From: Pseudomonadota bacterium
GTDB lineage: Bacteria; Pseudomonadota; Gammaproteobacteria; Steroidobacterales; JBCBZW01
Reading direction: 5' to 3'
DNA: 64,000 bases
NCBI GenBank assembly: GCA_039815145.1
Contig: JBCBZW010000006.1
Location: 1-64,000, forward strand
Position numbers and translations under genes: made by a program
Part shown: positions 27,419-35,763 of the stretch, one piece after another
Layout of the letters: every line of letters starts with the position of its first letter
Numbering within the stretch: position 1 is the first letter of the stretch
The notes under the pieces: model-generated
Database searches by the model: none
What the model was told of the DNA's origin: nothing
The model's input: the letters and a program-made list of their open reading frames with translations, nothing else

Positions 27419-28470
27419 TAGAGCTTGCCGCCTCGCCAGGGTTTGTAGGCCACCACCACGGCCACGGTAAGCAAGGCGGGCACCCAGAAAATGGTCGGCA
27501 GGCGCTCCTGCTCCACCCAGGTGCGGGCCATGCCGATGAGGATGTAGTACACCGCGTACAGCCCAACGGCGATCATCACCTTCGAGTAGCGCCCCTGGCG
27601 CGGCAGGCTGTGACTCAAGGGGATGGCCAGCAGCGCCAGGAGCATCACCGAAATGCCCGTGGAGAGGCGCCACTGGTACTCGGCCTGATCGTCACCCACC
27701 GTGGACCGGGACAGATCGGCGGAAGTGGCGGACTTCGCCTTGTAGGGAGGTGTCTCCGGCACCGCCGCCGCCAGGGTCAAGCGCAGCGCTGAAAACTCTC
27801 CGACCACGTCGAACTCGCCATCTTCGATGCGAAACACGCGGGCGTTTTCCAGCTGCAGTTCGTGATCGGTGGGCGTGACGAACTCTTCCACATGGCCCCT
27901 GGCCGACGCGATCACCTCCACCCGATCGGCCACCCGCGTGCGCACGAAGATGCCGCGCAGATCGCCCGGTTGGCGGCCCCGGGCGCGCACGTACACGGTG
28001 CGGTCCTGATCGTCGTAGTGATAGAACTGGCCCGGCTTGATGCGCTCGAGCTCATCGCTCGCCTCCGCCTCGGCCTTCAGCTGGTAGATGCTCGCGTAGG
28101 CCCAGGGGCGCACCAAGAGGGAGCCGACGGCGGTAACTAGCGCCACCACTAGCGCGAGGACGACGATCGGCCGCATCAGGCGCAGCCGGGACATGCCGGC
28201 ACTGCGCAAGGCGTCCATCTCGCTGTCGCTGTACAGCTGCCCGAGGCCGACCACGATGGCCACGTAGAGGCTGATCGGAATCAACACCTCCAGGGCGATG
28301 ATGCCGCGCAGGGCGGTGATCTGAAGCACCTCGGACATGCTGAGCAAACCCGTGGCCGCGTCGGTGAGAAAACGGGTCAGGCTGTAGGTGACGAACAGGG
28401 ACACGAACAGCCCGATGATCAGGAGCATCGGGCTGGCGATGTGCCGGGTGATATAGCGGTCGACGATCAC
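27418..28470 (-). CDS. lptF: LptF-like permease (YjgP/YjgQ family)
   Basis: A 350-residue partner of the adjacent LptG-like protein, with a GTG start at 28470. N-terminal segments (PMLLIIGLFVSLFVTYSL) precede the cytoplasmic coupling motif YSDSEMDALRSAGMSRLRLM, a periplasmic jellyroll from about residue 130 to 245, and C-terminal membrane segments (LSTGISVMLLALLAIPLSHS). By family it forms a heterodimeric ABC permease with LptG and takes energy from a separate LptB-type ATPase, which is not in the window. Position directly after a HIT gene and a nucleotidyltransferase of the sphingolipid locus suggests co-transcription with lipid synthesis. Confidence 0.87.
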   Translation of the reverse strand: MIVDRYITRHIASPMLLIIGLFVSLFVTYSLTRFLTDAATGLLSMSEVLQITALRGIIALEVLIPISLYVAIVVGLGQLYSDSEMDALRSAGMSRLRLMRPIVVLALVVALVTAVGSLLVRPWAYASIYQLKAEAEASDELERIKPGQFYHYDDQDRTVYVRARGRQPGDLRGIFVRTRVADRVEVIASARGHVEEFVTPTDHELQLENARVFRIEDGEFDVVGEFSALRLTLAAAVPETPPYKAKSATSADLSRSTVGDDQAEYQWRLSTGISVMLLALLAIPLSHSLPRQGRYSKVMIAVGLYAVYYILIGMARTWVEQERLPTIFWVPALLTVAVVVAYKPWRGGKL

Positions 28471-28486
28471 GCGGCGGCCGATCGAT

Positions 28487-28912
28487 TCACCAGCGCGCGC
28501 GCAGGTCCGTGATCAGCGCATCGTTCTGCGCGGACGTGGTGGCGGTGGGCTCACCCAACGCTGGCAGGGCCGGCCACCCTGCATCGGCAAATTCGATGCC
28601 GGCGAAGCTGCGCGGCGTCGCGTACCGTGGCAACACGTGGTAGTGCACGTGCGGGTCCACCATCATCAGCATGAGGTAGTTGATCTTCTCGTACTGCACG
28701 AACTCGCCCAGCACCCGTTCGATGTCACTCACCACACGGTGTCGTTCGGCGATCGCGGCTGGCGAGAGATCGGAGAAACGCATCGCTGCGCTGCGGGCGG
28801 CGAGCACCAGGGAGCCGAGGGTCACCTGCTTCGGGCGCAGCAGTACGCACCAGTGCTCGTACTCGTGGACGAGCGTCTGGGGGTAGCCGAACTTGGTCAT
28901 CGTCTCGTTCAT
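28487..28912 (-). CDS. HIT-family nucleotide hydrolase/transferase
   Basis: A 141-residue soluble protein with the histidine triad HVHYHVLPR (His88, His90, His92), the active-site signature of the HIT superfamily. Length is typical. It lies 16 bp upstream of the lptF-like gene and 34 bp downstream of a nucleotidyltransferase gene on the same strand. HIT enzymes cleave or transfer nucleoside monophosphates; in a pathway that uses nucleotide-activated headgroups it could hydrolyse or recycle a CDP- or ADP-linked intermediate. That link is inference from position. Confidence 0.87.
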   Translation of the reverse strand: MNETMTKFGYPQTLVHEYEHWCVLLRPKQVTLGSLVLAARSAAMRFSDLSPAAIAERHRVVSDIERVLGEFVQYEKINYLMLMMVDPHVHYHVLPRYATPRSFAGIEFADAGWPALPALGEPTATTSAQNDALITDLRARW

Positions 28913-28946
28913 CTAGACCCTTCTCCCTGCACCGACGCTGACAGTA

Positions 28947-29678
28947 CTAGCGTGTCGGCCAGGTGGTGACCACCGTCGCCGCGTGTGCCAGGTCTGCCGC
29001 ATCGTCGATTTCGCACCAGCTCAAGCCCTCGATGGAACATACCCCGACGTGCCCCGTGGGCGCCAAGGCATCGATGGCGGACAGGTACCAGCGCTTTAGA
29101 CCACTTTCATCGCGCATCATTCGATCGAGTTGGGCACTGAAGATGGCCGGGCCCTCACCGCGGAAGGTCATCAGCCCGATCGACTCGGCGTTGACCGGCG
29201 CATCACCGAGCTGCTTGCCGACGCGCTCCAGGCGCCCGCCCTGCTCCACCACCTTCATATCATCATCGTCGTACTCCGCCTTGCGATCGATGCAGAGCGT
29301 CACCGCATGGTCCGCCGGGGAGTCCAGGAGCCGTTGTAGCACCGCCGCCTCGAACAGGGTGTCGCCGTTCATGATCACGAAATCCCCAGTCATCTCCGGG
29401 CGCGCCAACCAGCAGGTGCCGAGGTTGTCGCAGGCCGCGTAGAAGGGATTGTGGGTGGTGCGCACGGGCACGCCGGTGAAGGCGTCGGTGATGGCCTGAA
29501 CCACGGGCGCGCGGAACCCGGTCATCACCACCACCTCGTCGATGGCGGTCTGGGCGATCTGGCTGAGCTGCCACTCGAGGGCGGTGCGGCCGGCGACATC
29601 CAAGGCGCACTTCGGCGTGTTTTCGGTCAGGGGCAGTAGGCGTCGACCCTGGCCGGCGCTGAGTATGATGGCTTTCAA
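28947..29678 (-). CDS. Nucleotidyltransferase (sugar-1-P / alditol-P NTP transferase type)
   Basis: TTG at 29678 is chosen because AGGAG lies 6 nt upstream and the protein then begins LKAIILSAGQGRRLLPLT, where the GxGxR nucleotide-binding loop must be N-terminal. Product of 243 residues; KCALDV holds the conserved Lys, and MNGDTLFE is the metal-binding GD motif. Family members make NDP-activated sugars, phosphocholine, inositol phosphate or phosphoglycerate. Beside a CDP-alcohol phosphatidyltransferase, a lipid kinase and ceramide genes, the best guess is a cytidylyltransferase that activates the sphingolipid headgroup. Identity of the headgroup cannot be read from sequence. Confidence 0.85.
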   Translation of the reverse strand: MKAIILSAGQGRRLLPLTENTPKCALDVAGRTALEWQLSQIAQTAIDEVVVMTGFRAPVVQAITDAFTGVPVRTTHNPFYAACDNLGTCWLARPEMTGDFVIMNGDTLFEAAVLQRLLDSPADHAVTLCIDRKAEYDDDDMKVVEQGGRLERVGKQLGDAPVNAESIGLMTFRGEGPAIFSAQLDRMMRDESGLKRWYLSAIDALAPTGHVGVCSIEGLSWCEIDDAADLAHAATVVTTWPTR

Positions 29679-29775
29679 CGCGTCTCCTGAGATTTCCCTA
29701 GACGAAAGCCGGCCATGATAACAAGTCGGACGCCTCTCTTTCACCGTGAAGGGCCGTCGACCGCCGGACCGCGCG

Positions 29776-30771
29776 CTACAGAATAAGGAACTCCGGCGCC
29801 CAGTCCGCGTCCACCTTCAGCGGGCTGTCCGGCGCGGTGAACACTTCGCCATCGATCGCGTAGCTAGCAGGTCGCGGCGCCTGCCCAGCGCTCGCGAAGC
29901 GCAACGCCAAGCGATGGCAGTTGTGGCTGTGGTAGCCGGCGTCAGCGCTCGGACGCGCCACGCCGGGCAGCCCCAACAGGCCCCCTAGATGGCGCACCAA
30001 CCGGGCCGATCGCTCGACCAGGGTGAAGCGCACGGCGCCCTCCTCTCGGCCCCAGTGGGGGCGTGCGCCCACGAGCAGCCGATCCAGGGTGGACACAGCG
30101 AGCACCGTGGCACCTGCGCTAGGCGCCAAGCGGATCGCTTGGGCCCCGTCACCGAAGGCCTCCAGGGTAAGCGGCAAGGGCGAGTCGAAGGGGGCTTCCG
30201 CCCGCAGCACCCCTAGCACGGTACGGGCCATGGCCAGGCCGGCGGTGAGTTCACGCCGGGCTGCACCCTCCGCCCACAGGCGACGGTTACAGTAGTCGAT
30301 CCCTTCGACCACCGCCCCTGCACCCAGAAAAAAACCCGCTTGCACACCGCCAGGCGGGTACGCCCTCAGGACGGGGCGACGAGCGAACTCCTTAAGCGCC
30401 GCCCCCTCCCTGGCCACCTCAGCCAGCACGGCAGCCGCCGCCGACCAGCGATGATGGCGATTGATGTCGCGCGCCGACATGTTAGTCGAGCCACCTGGGA
30501 GGACGGCGAGACGCGGGCACGCCAGCCCATGAGCATCGCGCTCAGCAAGCAAAGCCAATAGGGCCTGGAGACTGCCGTCACCCCCGCTGATCGCGATCAG
30601 ATCTTCGCCGGCGCCATCGAACGCCCGCACCGAGCTCGCCATGTGCTCGGCGCTCTCGGTGAGCACCAGACGCACGTGAGGTGCCTGCGGCAACAGCGCC
30701 TGCAGGGCCTGCGCGCGTTCCGCCTTGCCACCGGCGCCCGCGTTGCAGAGGCAGAGGACGCGCATGCTCAC
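29776..30771 (-). CDS. Diacylglycerol/sphingosine-kinase-family lipid kinase
   Basis: A 331-residue lipid kinase of the DAGK catalytic family. The ATP-site motif is ISGGDGSLQ (about residues 61-69), followed by LPGGSTNMSARDI in place of the usual PLGTGND loop. It starts with GTG at 30771, overlapping the upstream stop (GTGA); an ATG two codons later is the alternative. The Caulobacter ceramide cluster, from memory, includes a ceramide kinase (CpgB) of this family, so ceramide is the likely substrate and ceramide-1-phosphate the product. Diacylglycerol remains possible. The enzyme is probably peripheral to the inner membrane. Confidence 0.84.
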   Translation of the reverse strand: MSMRVLCLCNAGAGGKAERAQALQALLPQAPHVRLVLTESAEHMASSVRAFDGAGEDLIAISGGDGSLQALLALLAERDAHGLACPRLAVLPGGSTNMSARDINRHHRWSAAAAVLAEVAREGAALKEFARRPVLRAYPPGGVQAGFFLGAGAVVEGIDYCNRRLWAEGAARRELTAGLAMARTVLGVLRAEAPFDSPLPLTLEAFGDGAQAIRLAPSAGATVLAVSTLDRLLVGARPHWGREEGAVRFTLVERSARLVRHLGGLLGLPGVARPSADAGYHSHNCHRLALRFASAGQAPRPASYAIDGEVFTAPDSPLKVDADWAPEFLIL

Positions 30772-31568
30772 GCGTCCCTCGTGGCCGCCCGTTCGCGCAA
30801 CACGTGTTCGGCCAAGGTGAAGTCAGCGGGCGAATCCACGTCGACGGCAAGCTCTGCGCTGTCGAGTAACACGGAGCGAATCGTGGCATCGCACTGCTTG
30901 CCCACGTGCGACAGGGCATCGTCGCGCTTGAGGCGGCCCGCGAGGTAACGCACCAGCACGGTGGGTCCGAGCTGGCGAGCCATGCGCAGGGGGTGCTTGC
31001 GCATGGTCTCCAGCGACTGCCAGAAACGCAGCACGCGCAGGGCCCTCGGCGTACGCAGAAAAAACAGGTTGCTGCCGCAGCATTCACCGTCGTGAAAGCG
31101 CAGCCACGTGCGCTGACTGTGGGGAAACCGCTCGCGTACGCGATCGGCGAGCACCATGCCGACGACCACGTCCGCGCCCGTCATGGCTTGCGCCTTGGTG
31201 CAGAAATCGCGAACCGACGATGACTGCAGCAACGCGTGATCGGCGCTTGTGAGCAACAGGGGCCAGGTGCCCGCGTGTTCCGCGGCGGCGATGGCACTCG
31301 CCGCCGGCCCTCGCGCGGGTGCCACCCAATCCACATCCTCGCGCTCGCGCCAACGGCGCACGGCCGGGCTCTCCGAGAGGCCGGCGCCCGGGCCCACCAG
31401 CAGGGTCCGTTCGATACCGCTCTGCGTGATGGCGCCCATGGCCCAGTCGATCAGGACGCGGCCTTCGAGTTCCATCAGCAGCGCGCTGCGCACGCCGTGA
31501 GCGCGCGCCAGGGTATTGCCGCCGGGCCGCTCCCCCGCCAACACGACGGCCACCGGCGGCAGGCTCAC
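30768..31568 (-). CDS. MobA-like nucleotidyltransferase
   Basis: GTG at 31568 overlaps the ceramide synthase stop (GTGA) and gives an N terminus SLPPVAVVLAGERPGGNTLA, where the NTP-binding loop is expected; the longer upstream frame is antisense to coding sequence and rejected. Product of 266 residues. MELEGRVLIDWAMGAI and LLLTSADHALL match the NTP_transf_3 fold. The usual Lys after the loop is replaced (RSALLMELEG). It sits between the ceramide synthase and the lipid kinase with overlaps on both sides, so the three are translationally coupled. It probably activates a headgroup precursor. Confidence 0.78.
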   Translation of the reverse strand: MSLPPVAVVLAGERPGGNTLARAHGVRSALLMELEGRVLIDWAMGAITQSGIERTLLVGPGAGLSESPAVRRWREREDVDWVAPARGPAASAIAAAEHAGTWPLLLTSADHALLQSSSVRDFCTKAQAMTGADVVVGMVLADRVRERFPHSQRTWLRFHDGECCGSNLFFLRTPRALRVLRFWQSLETMRKHPLRMARQLGPTVLVRYLAGRLKRDDALSHVGKQCDATIRSVLLDSAELAVDVDSPADFTLAEHVLRERAATRDA

Positions 31569-32713
31569 AGGTCGCACGAATACATGCGATAGCGCTTGGA
31601 CACCTTGCCGCCGATCGACTCGATGATGCTGCGCATGCCGTCGTTGGACTCGAGGATCCAGGACAACTCCGTGCGCGTGATGCCGCGGGCGATCGCCGGC
31701 TCCTTCAATGCGTGAATGAGGGCGAAGGAGAGGCCGGGCCCGAGGCGGGTGAAGTGGAACTCGCGGCGCACGCCCATGAGGGGCACGCGGCCGCTGCGCA
31801 GGGGCCCCCGCTTCAGGCGCCACAGGAGCTTCGCCCAGCCGAAGGGCAACAGGGCGCCATCGAGATCGGCGATGTGCGCGTTAACGTTCGGCAGCAGCAC
31901 GATGAAGGCCACGCCACGCCCGTCGATCTCCGCGATGCGCAGAAACTCCGGCGGCGTGATCATCAACATCTCCTTGCCGATCGTGCGGAACTCCTCCTCG
32001 GTGAAGGGCACGAAGCTCCAGTTGTCGCTCCAGGCGTCGTTGAAGATGTCGCGCATGAGCTCGAGTTCCTCATCGAGCTTGCGCTTGTCGATACCCCGCA
32101 GCGTAAGCCCCTTCAGGTAGCGCTTACGCAGGCGCTCGTGCACCGGCGGTACGACGTAGGTGTCCGTGTCGATCTCGTAGGCCAGCATGTCCTGGGCGCC
32201 GGCGAACCCGGCTGCCTCGATACGCCCGGCGTAGTAGAGGCGGTGATGGCCCATCATGAAGTAGGGCGGGCTGTCGAAGCCGTCCACGAGCACACCCACC
32301 TCCTGGTTCACGTTGAGGTTGAAGGGGCCGAGGGCGCGCGTGCGCTGGCGCTCGCGCAACCAGTGCTTGGCCACCTCGAAGAGACCGTCGAAGTAGTCCT
32401 GGTCGTCCGGCGCCTCGAGCATGCCGAAGAAGCCCACCGGCTCCCCGTAGCGCGCCTCGTAGAGCTCGTCGATCTGCGCCGTGATCCTGCCGACCGGCGT
32501 GCCCCCATCGTCGTAGGCCACCCAGCCCTGCCACTGCAGGTGATCGAACACCGGCGCCTTCGGCGACAGGGCATCCTTGCGCTCGAAGCGCAGGGGCGGG
32601 ATCCAGTGGGGGTCGTCTTGGTACAGGGCCCAGGGCACGCGCACAAAGTCGTCAAGGGTGGCGTGCTCGGCGCCACCGCTCGCCCCTTTGGGGCTTAAGG
32701 GTTTGATCTGCAT
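31565..32713 (-). CDS. GNAT-fold N-acyltransferase, candidate bacterial ceramide synthase (bCerS)
   Basis: A 382-residue protein read from ATG 32713 (MQIKPLSPK). Motifs such as VPWALYQDDPHWIPPL, RITAQIDELY, GFFGMLEAPDDQDYF and GPFNLNVNQEVGVLVDGFD match the family of long GNAT-type acyltransferases to which Caulobacter bCerS (CCNA_01212, from memory) belongs. ELSWILESNDGMRSIIESIG is the acyl-donor-site end of the GNAT fold. Expected reaction: N-acylation of the SPT product, giving ceramide or keto-ceramide, at the inner membrane. It is the first gene of the - strand operon that continues with a nucleotidyltransferase and lipid kinase. No Shine-Dalgarno precedes the ATG; a TACAAT box ends 7 nt upstream. 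Alternatives within the family exist, but the locus supports this call. Confidence 0.78.
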   Translation of the reverse strand: MQIKPLSPKGASGGAEHATLDDFVRVPWALYQDDPHWIPPLRFERKDALSPKAPVFDHLQWQGWVAYDDGGTPVGRITAQIDELYEARYGEPVGFFGMLEAPDDQDYFDGLFEVAKHWLRERQRTRALGPFNLNVNQEVGVLVDGFDSPPYFMMGHHRLYYAGRIEAAGFAGAQDMLAYEIDTDTYVVPPVHERLRKRYLKGLTLRGIDKRKLDEELELMRDIFNDAWSDNWSFVPFTEEEFRTIGKEMLMITPPEFLRIAEIDGRGVAFIVLLPNVNAHIADLDGALLPFGWAKLLWRLKRGPLRSGRVPLMGVRREFHFTRLGPGLSFALIHALKEPAIARGITRTELSWILESNDGMRSIIESIGGKVSKRYRMYSCDL

Positions 32714-32719
32714 GCGCGA

Positions 32720-32725
32720 ATTGTA
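32720..32725 (-). promoter_or_regulatory. -10 box TACAAT abutting ceramide synthase ATG
   Basis: TACAAT matches the -10 consensus at five of six positions, and its distance (6 nt) to the ATG at 32713 would put transcription initiation at or very near the start codon, implying a leaderless mRNA. A -35 match is lacking and no ribosome site is visible. Confidence 0.38.
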
Positions 32726-32997
32726 GCGGAAAGGGGGTGCCTCCGGGAGCGGAGCGCCCCCTGACGACGCCCGCCCCAAGGCGCCGAATACCCGCCCGCG
32801 AGACCGCCGCGGAGCGGCATGCGAGCGAGCTTGCTAGGTCTTTCGCCACGCGCCGAGCGCGAGGACTGCCGCGCCGGCTCCCGCCCGCCGCGGAACCCGC
32901 ATCCTGCCCTGGGATCGAACCGATGCAAGCGCTACGATCGGCCCCTTACCATCGACAGGGCGCTGGATCGCCATCCACCGCTCGCCGGAGATCTCCT

Positions 32998-34053
32998 ATG
33001 CGTCTCTTGCATACCCCCCTCCTCCCGCTGCTGATCACCGCGACGCTCGCGCTCAGCGCGCCCGCCGCCCACAGCACCGATGCGTGCGCCGATCGCGCCA
33101 TCGTGGCGGCGGCGGAGGTGGACGTGTCCGACGGCACCTCCTTCCGAGTGGAGAGCTTCTACCACACGATGGACAACATGGCCGTTCGCCACGCGTACCC
33201 GGAAGCGGAGGTACGTACGCGAGCGATCGAGGGGCCGCTCGCCTGGGAATCGGTGGATGACCGTGTACGCCAGGGCGACGACGACACCAAGGTGTTTGCC
33301 CTCGGCCATCAGTTCCACGCCCTGCTCCTCGAGTTCACCAGCCTCGTGCCCGATGCGGTGGGCACCGTCGTGGCCTTCGGCGAGGATGCCCAGCCGGCCC
33401 TGCGCGGCCGCCTACCCTACGGCGGCAGCGTCTCCCTGGTGGGCGCCAACGAGCGGCCCCTCGGCATGGTGCTGCGCACGCCCGACGACACGACCGTTCG
33501 CGCCACCTTCTCCGATTGGCGTCAGCTGGACGACCTCGCCCTGCCTTACGACATGGTGCTCGATGACGGTGAGCGCACCTTCTCCTACCGCTTCTCCTTC
33601 ATCGACCCCCGCGCCCGCACCCCCACGTGGTACGTCGATGAGATCGAGGCGCCCGCCCTGGATGCCGTGCGCTTGTATCGTCTACACCGTCGTCTGCTCG
33701 CCGCCCACTGCGAAGGCGACGCAGCCATGCTCGGCGCCCTCAGCGCCCCCATCATGATGGTGATCAGCGATGGCCAACTCACCGACGCCACCTCCCTCGA
33801 CGTGCAGCGCGGCTTCGAGCAACTCTTCACCCGCCTGGACTACCAACGCTACGAGGATCTGCGCCCCCCGGTCATCGAGGTGGCCGACTCGGGAGATCTC
33901 GCTTGGGTCGCGGTGGAGGTGCGCGCACGCGGCACGGTGCGCAGTGCGCCGGACGACACCTTCGACGATCGCTGGGCGTGGGTCATGCTCGCCCGCAAGG
34001 AGAAGGGCGATTGGGTGCACGCCGGCAATGCGGCGACGCGCCGTCAGCCCTGA
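32998..34053 (+). CDS. Exported protein with NTF2-like C-terminal domain, function unknown
   Basis: ATG 32998 is chosen over the far upstream start at 32737: GGAG lies 8 nt before it and it begins a signal peptide (LHTPLLPLLITATLALSAPA, cleavage near AHS). Product of 351 residues. The first 200 residues are a beta-rich domain I do not recognise. About 230-350 look like a SnoaL/NTF2-like fold (IMMVISDGQLTDATSLDV, FEQLFTRLDYQRYEDL, WVMLARKEKGDWVHAGN). It is transcribed divergently from the ceramide synthase operon across a 284-bp gap, so they may share regulation. A periplasmic role is likely; I cannot assign an activity. Confidence 0.75.
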   Translation: MRLLHTPLLPLLITATLALSAPAAHSTDACADRAIVAAAEVDVSDGTSFRVESFYHTMDNMAVRHAYPEAEVRTRAIEGPLAWESVDDRVRQGDDDTKVFALGHQFHALLLEFTSLVPDAVGTVVAFGEDAQPALRGRLPYGGSVSLVGANERPLGMVLRTPDDTTVRATFSDWRQLDDLALPYDMVLDDGERTFSYRFSFIDPRARTPTWYVDEIEAPALDAVRLYRLHRRLLAAHCEGDAAMLGALSAPIMMVISDGQLTDATSLDVQRGFEQLFTRLDYQRYEDLRPPVIEVADSGDLAWVAVEVRARGTVRSAPDDTFDDRWAWVMLARKEKGDWVHAGNAATRRQP

Positions 34054-34092
34054 CCCGTCAGCGGCGACGGACTAGCACTTACGCTAGCTTCC

Positions 34093-35640
34093 CTACCACG
34101 TAAACAGGCGCGTGTCGGAGATGTCGTTACCATCGACATCTCGCGCCGGCGACGGCGGAGAAGACCTGCGCGTGAGCAACGACACCACGACGATGGCGAC
34201 GACACTGAGCACGAACGCCGGCACGGCCCCGATGTAGATCGCATCCCAGATCTCGCCCCCCGTGTGCGGGAACAGCACCCAGATGAACACCAACCAACTC
34301 ACCGCACCGGTCGCAATCGAGGCCATCGCGCCCGGCACGTTGGCCCCCTTCCAGAGCACCCCACACACGAAGGTGGCGGCGATGGTCGGGAACGCGACGG
34401 CGCCGCCGAACACCAGCAGGTTGTACAGATCCCCCATCGCCAGGCCGAACAACAGGCCGAGGGCGGTGAACGAGATCATCGCGATCCGCGTCACGCCGAG
34501 ACTCAGGCGATCACTCGCGTCGGGTTTCACCGTGCGCAGCAAGGTGTAGCCGAGCAACGCGCCCGAGGTGAGCACCGTGTCCCCCGCCGTACTGATGATC
34601 GCCGACGCCGCCGCCACGAAAAACAGCACGGTGACCCATCCCGGCAGGTACTCCTGCACGAAGTTGGGGAACACGTTATCCAGCTGTGCCTCGGGCACAT
34701 TGGCGTTCAGGATGAAGGCGCACATGCCGACGATCACCGGGATCATGCCGAGAGCTAAGTAGCACACCCCGCCGAACACGAAGCCGCGGGTAGCGGCGCG
34801 CTCGTCCTTGGCCGCGAGCGCGCGGGCGATGAGTACCGAGCCCCCCAGATCACCGAAGGCGATGGAGAACCACGCCGCGCACATGTAGAGCATGCCGAGC
34901 ACACCGAGGTATCCCGCGAAGCCCGAAGGCTCACCCGCCGCGTTGGGCGCGCTGGTGTAGAACAAGCTAAAGGGAGGCGTGCCGTCGGCAGTGGCCGCCT
35001 GTTCGATAAAGCCCGAGATCCCGCCCACGGCCGATAGAGCGTAGGGCAGCACGATCAACAGCACGGCGGTCAGGATGACGAAGGCCACCATATCCGATCG
35101 GGAAAGGGCCCAAAGGCCGCCGGTTAAACAGATGCTTAGGATTACCACCGCGCCGAGCAAGGTGGCGGGCACGGTGGACAGCCCCGTCACCAACGCGATG
35201 ATCACCCCGAGCGACAGCAGCTGCGCCGAGATCCAGGCCAGGTAGGAGAGCACGTGGACGAACAGACCGCACATGCCGATACGCTTGTCGAAGCGCGCGT
35301 TGTAGAAATCGATGGCCGTGGTGAAGCGCGAGCGCCGGAAGACGGCCACCATGAAGAACCCACAGAACAGCAGCGTCAGCATGGGCGACCAGGGGTCCCA
35401 GACGATGGCCTGAAAGCCGCCTACGTACGCTTCCCTGGCGCTGCCGATCACCACCGCCCCACCGAGCCACGTCGCCACCACCGAGCCACAGACGAAGGGT
35501 GCCGACAAGCTGTGGCCGGCGAGGATGAAGTCCTCGGTGGAGCCGGCCCGACGCGCGTAGTAGAGCCCCAGGCCGACGACCGTGGCGACGTACAGCCCGA
35601 GGGCGATCAGCACCAGGCTCGCGTGATCTGCGATGTCCAA
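34093..35640 (-). CDS. Sodium:solute symporter (SSS family)
   Basis: TTG 35640 is chosen because the open frame upstream of it runs into the tRNA-Arg gene; GGAG lies about 10 nt before it, and the first membrane segment (LVLIALGLYVATVVGLGLYY) then begins about nine residues in. Product of 515 residues with about 13 hydrophobic segments. STEDFILAGHSL and SARE are typical of the first sodium-binding helices; ISTAGDTVLTSGALLG corresponds to the conserved helix 8 region containing sodium ligands. Inner-membrane uptake of an organic solute driven by sodium. The substrate cannot be told from sequence. Confidence 0.85.
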   Translation of the reverse strand: MDIADHASLVLIALGLYVATVVGLGLYYARRAGSTEDFILAGHSLSAPFVCGSVVATWLGGAVVIGSAREAYVGGFQAIVWDPWSPMLTLLFCGFFMVAVFRRSRFTTAIDFYNARFDKRIGMCGLFVHVLSYLAWISAQLLSLGVIIALVTGLSTVPATLLGAVVILSICLTGGLWALSRSDMVAFVILTAVLLIVLPYALSAVGGISGFIEQAATADGTPPFSLFYTSAPNAAGEPSGFAGYLGVLGMLYMCAAWFSIAFGDLGGSVLIARALAAKDERAATRGFVFGGVCYLALGMIPVIVGMCAFILNANVPEAQLDNVFPNFVQEYLPGWVTVLFFVAAASAIISTAGDTVLTSGALLGYTLLRTVKPDASDRLSLGVTRIAMISFTALGLLFGLAMGDLYNLLVFGGAVAFPTIAATFVCGVLWKGANVPGAMASIATGAVSWLVFIWVLFPHTGGEIWDAIYIGAVPAFVLSVVAIVVVSLLTRRSSPPSPARDVDGNDISDTRLFTW

Positions 35641-35763
35641 CTCGGCGGCTCCAGCGGTGATTGAAGCGGGCGACCTTGGCACAGACAACCGAATGACTCC
35701 AGCACTTGCAGGAGCTTCGCGGCAGTTAGACGGGATGACGCCGGACGACGGCGCGGGAGACGC

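Noticed and set aside
27419-27673. Upstream extension of the LptG-like protein
   Set aside because: Lies inside lptF in another frame; the coupled GTG at 27418 gives the conserved N terminus.
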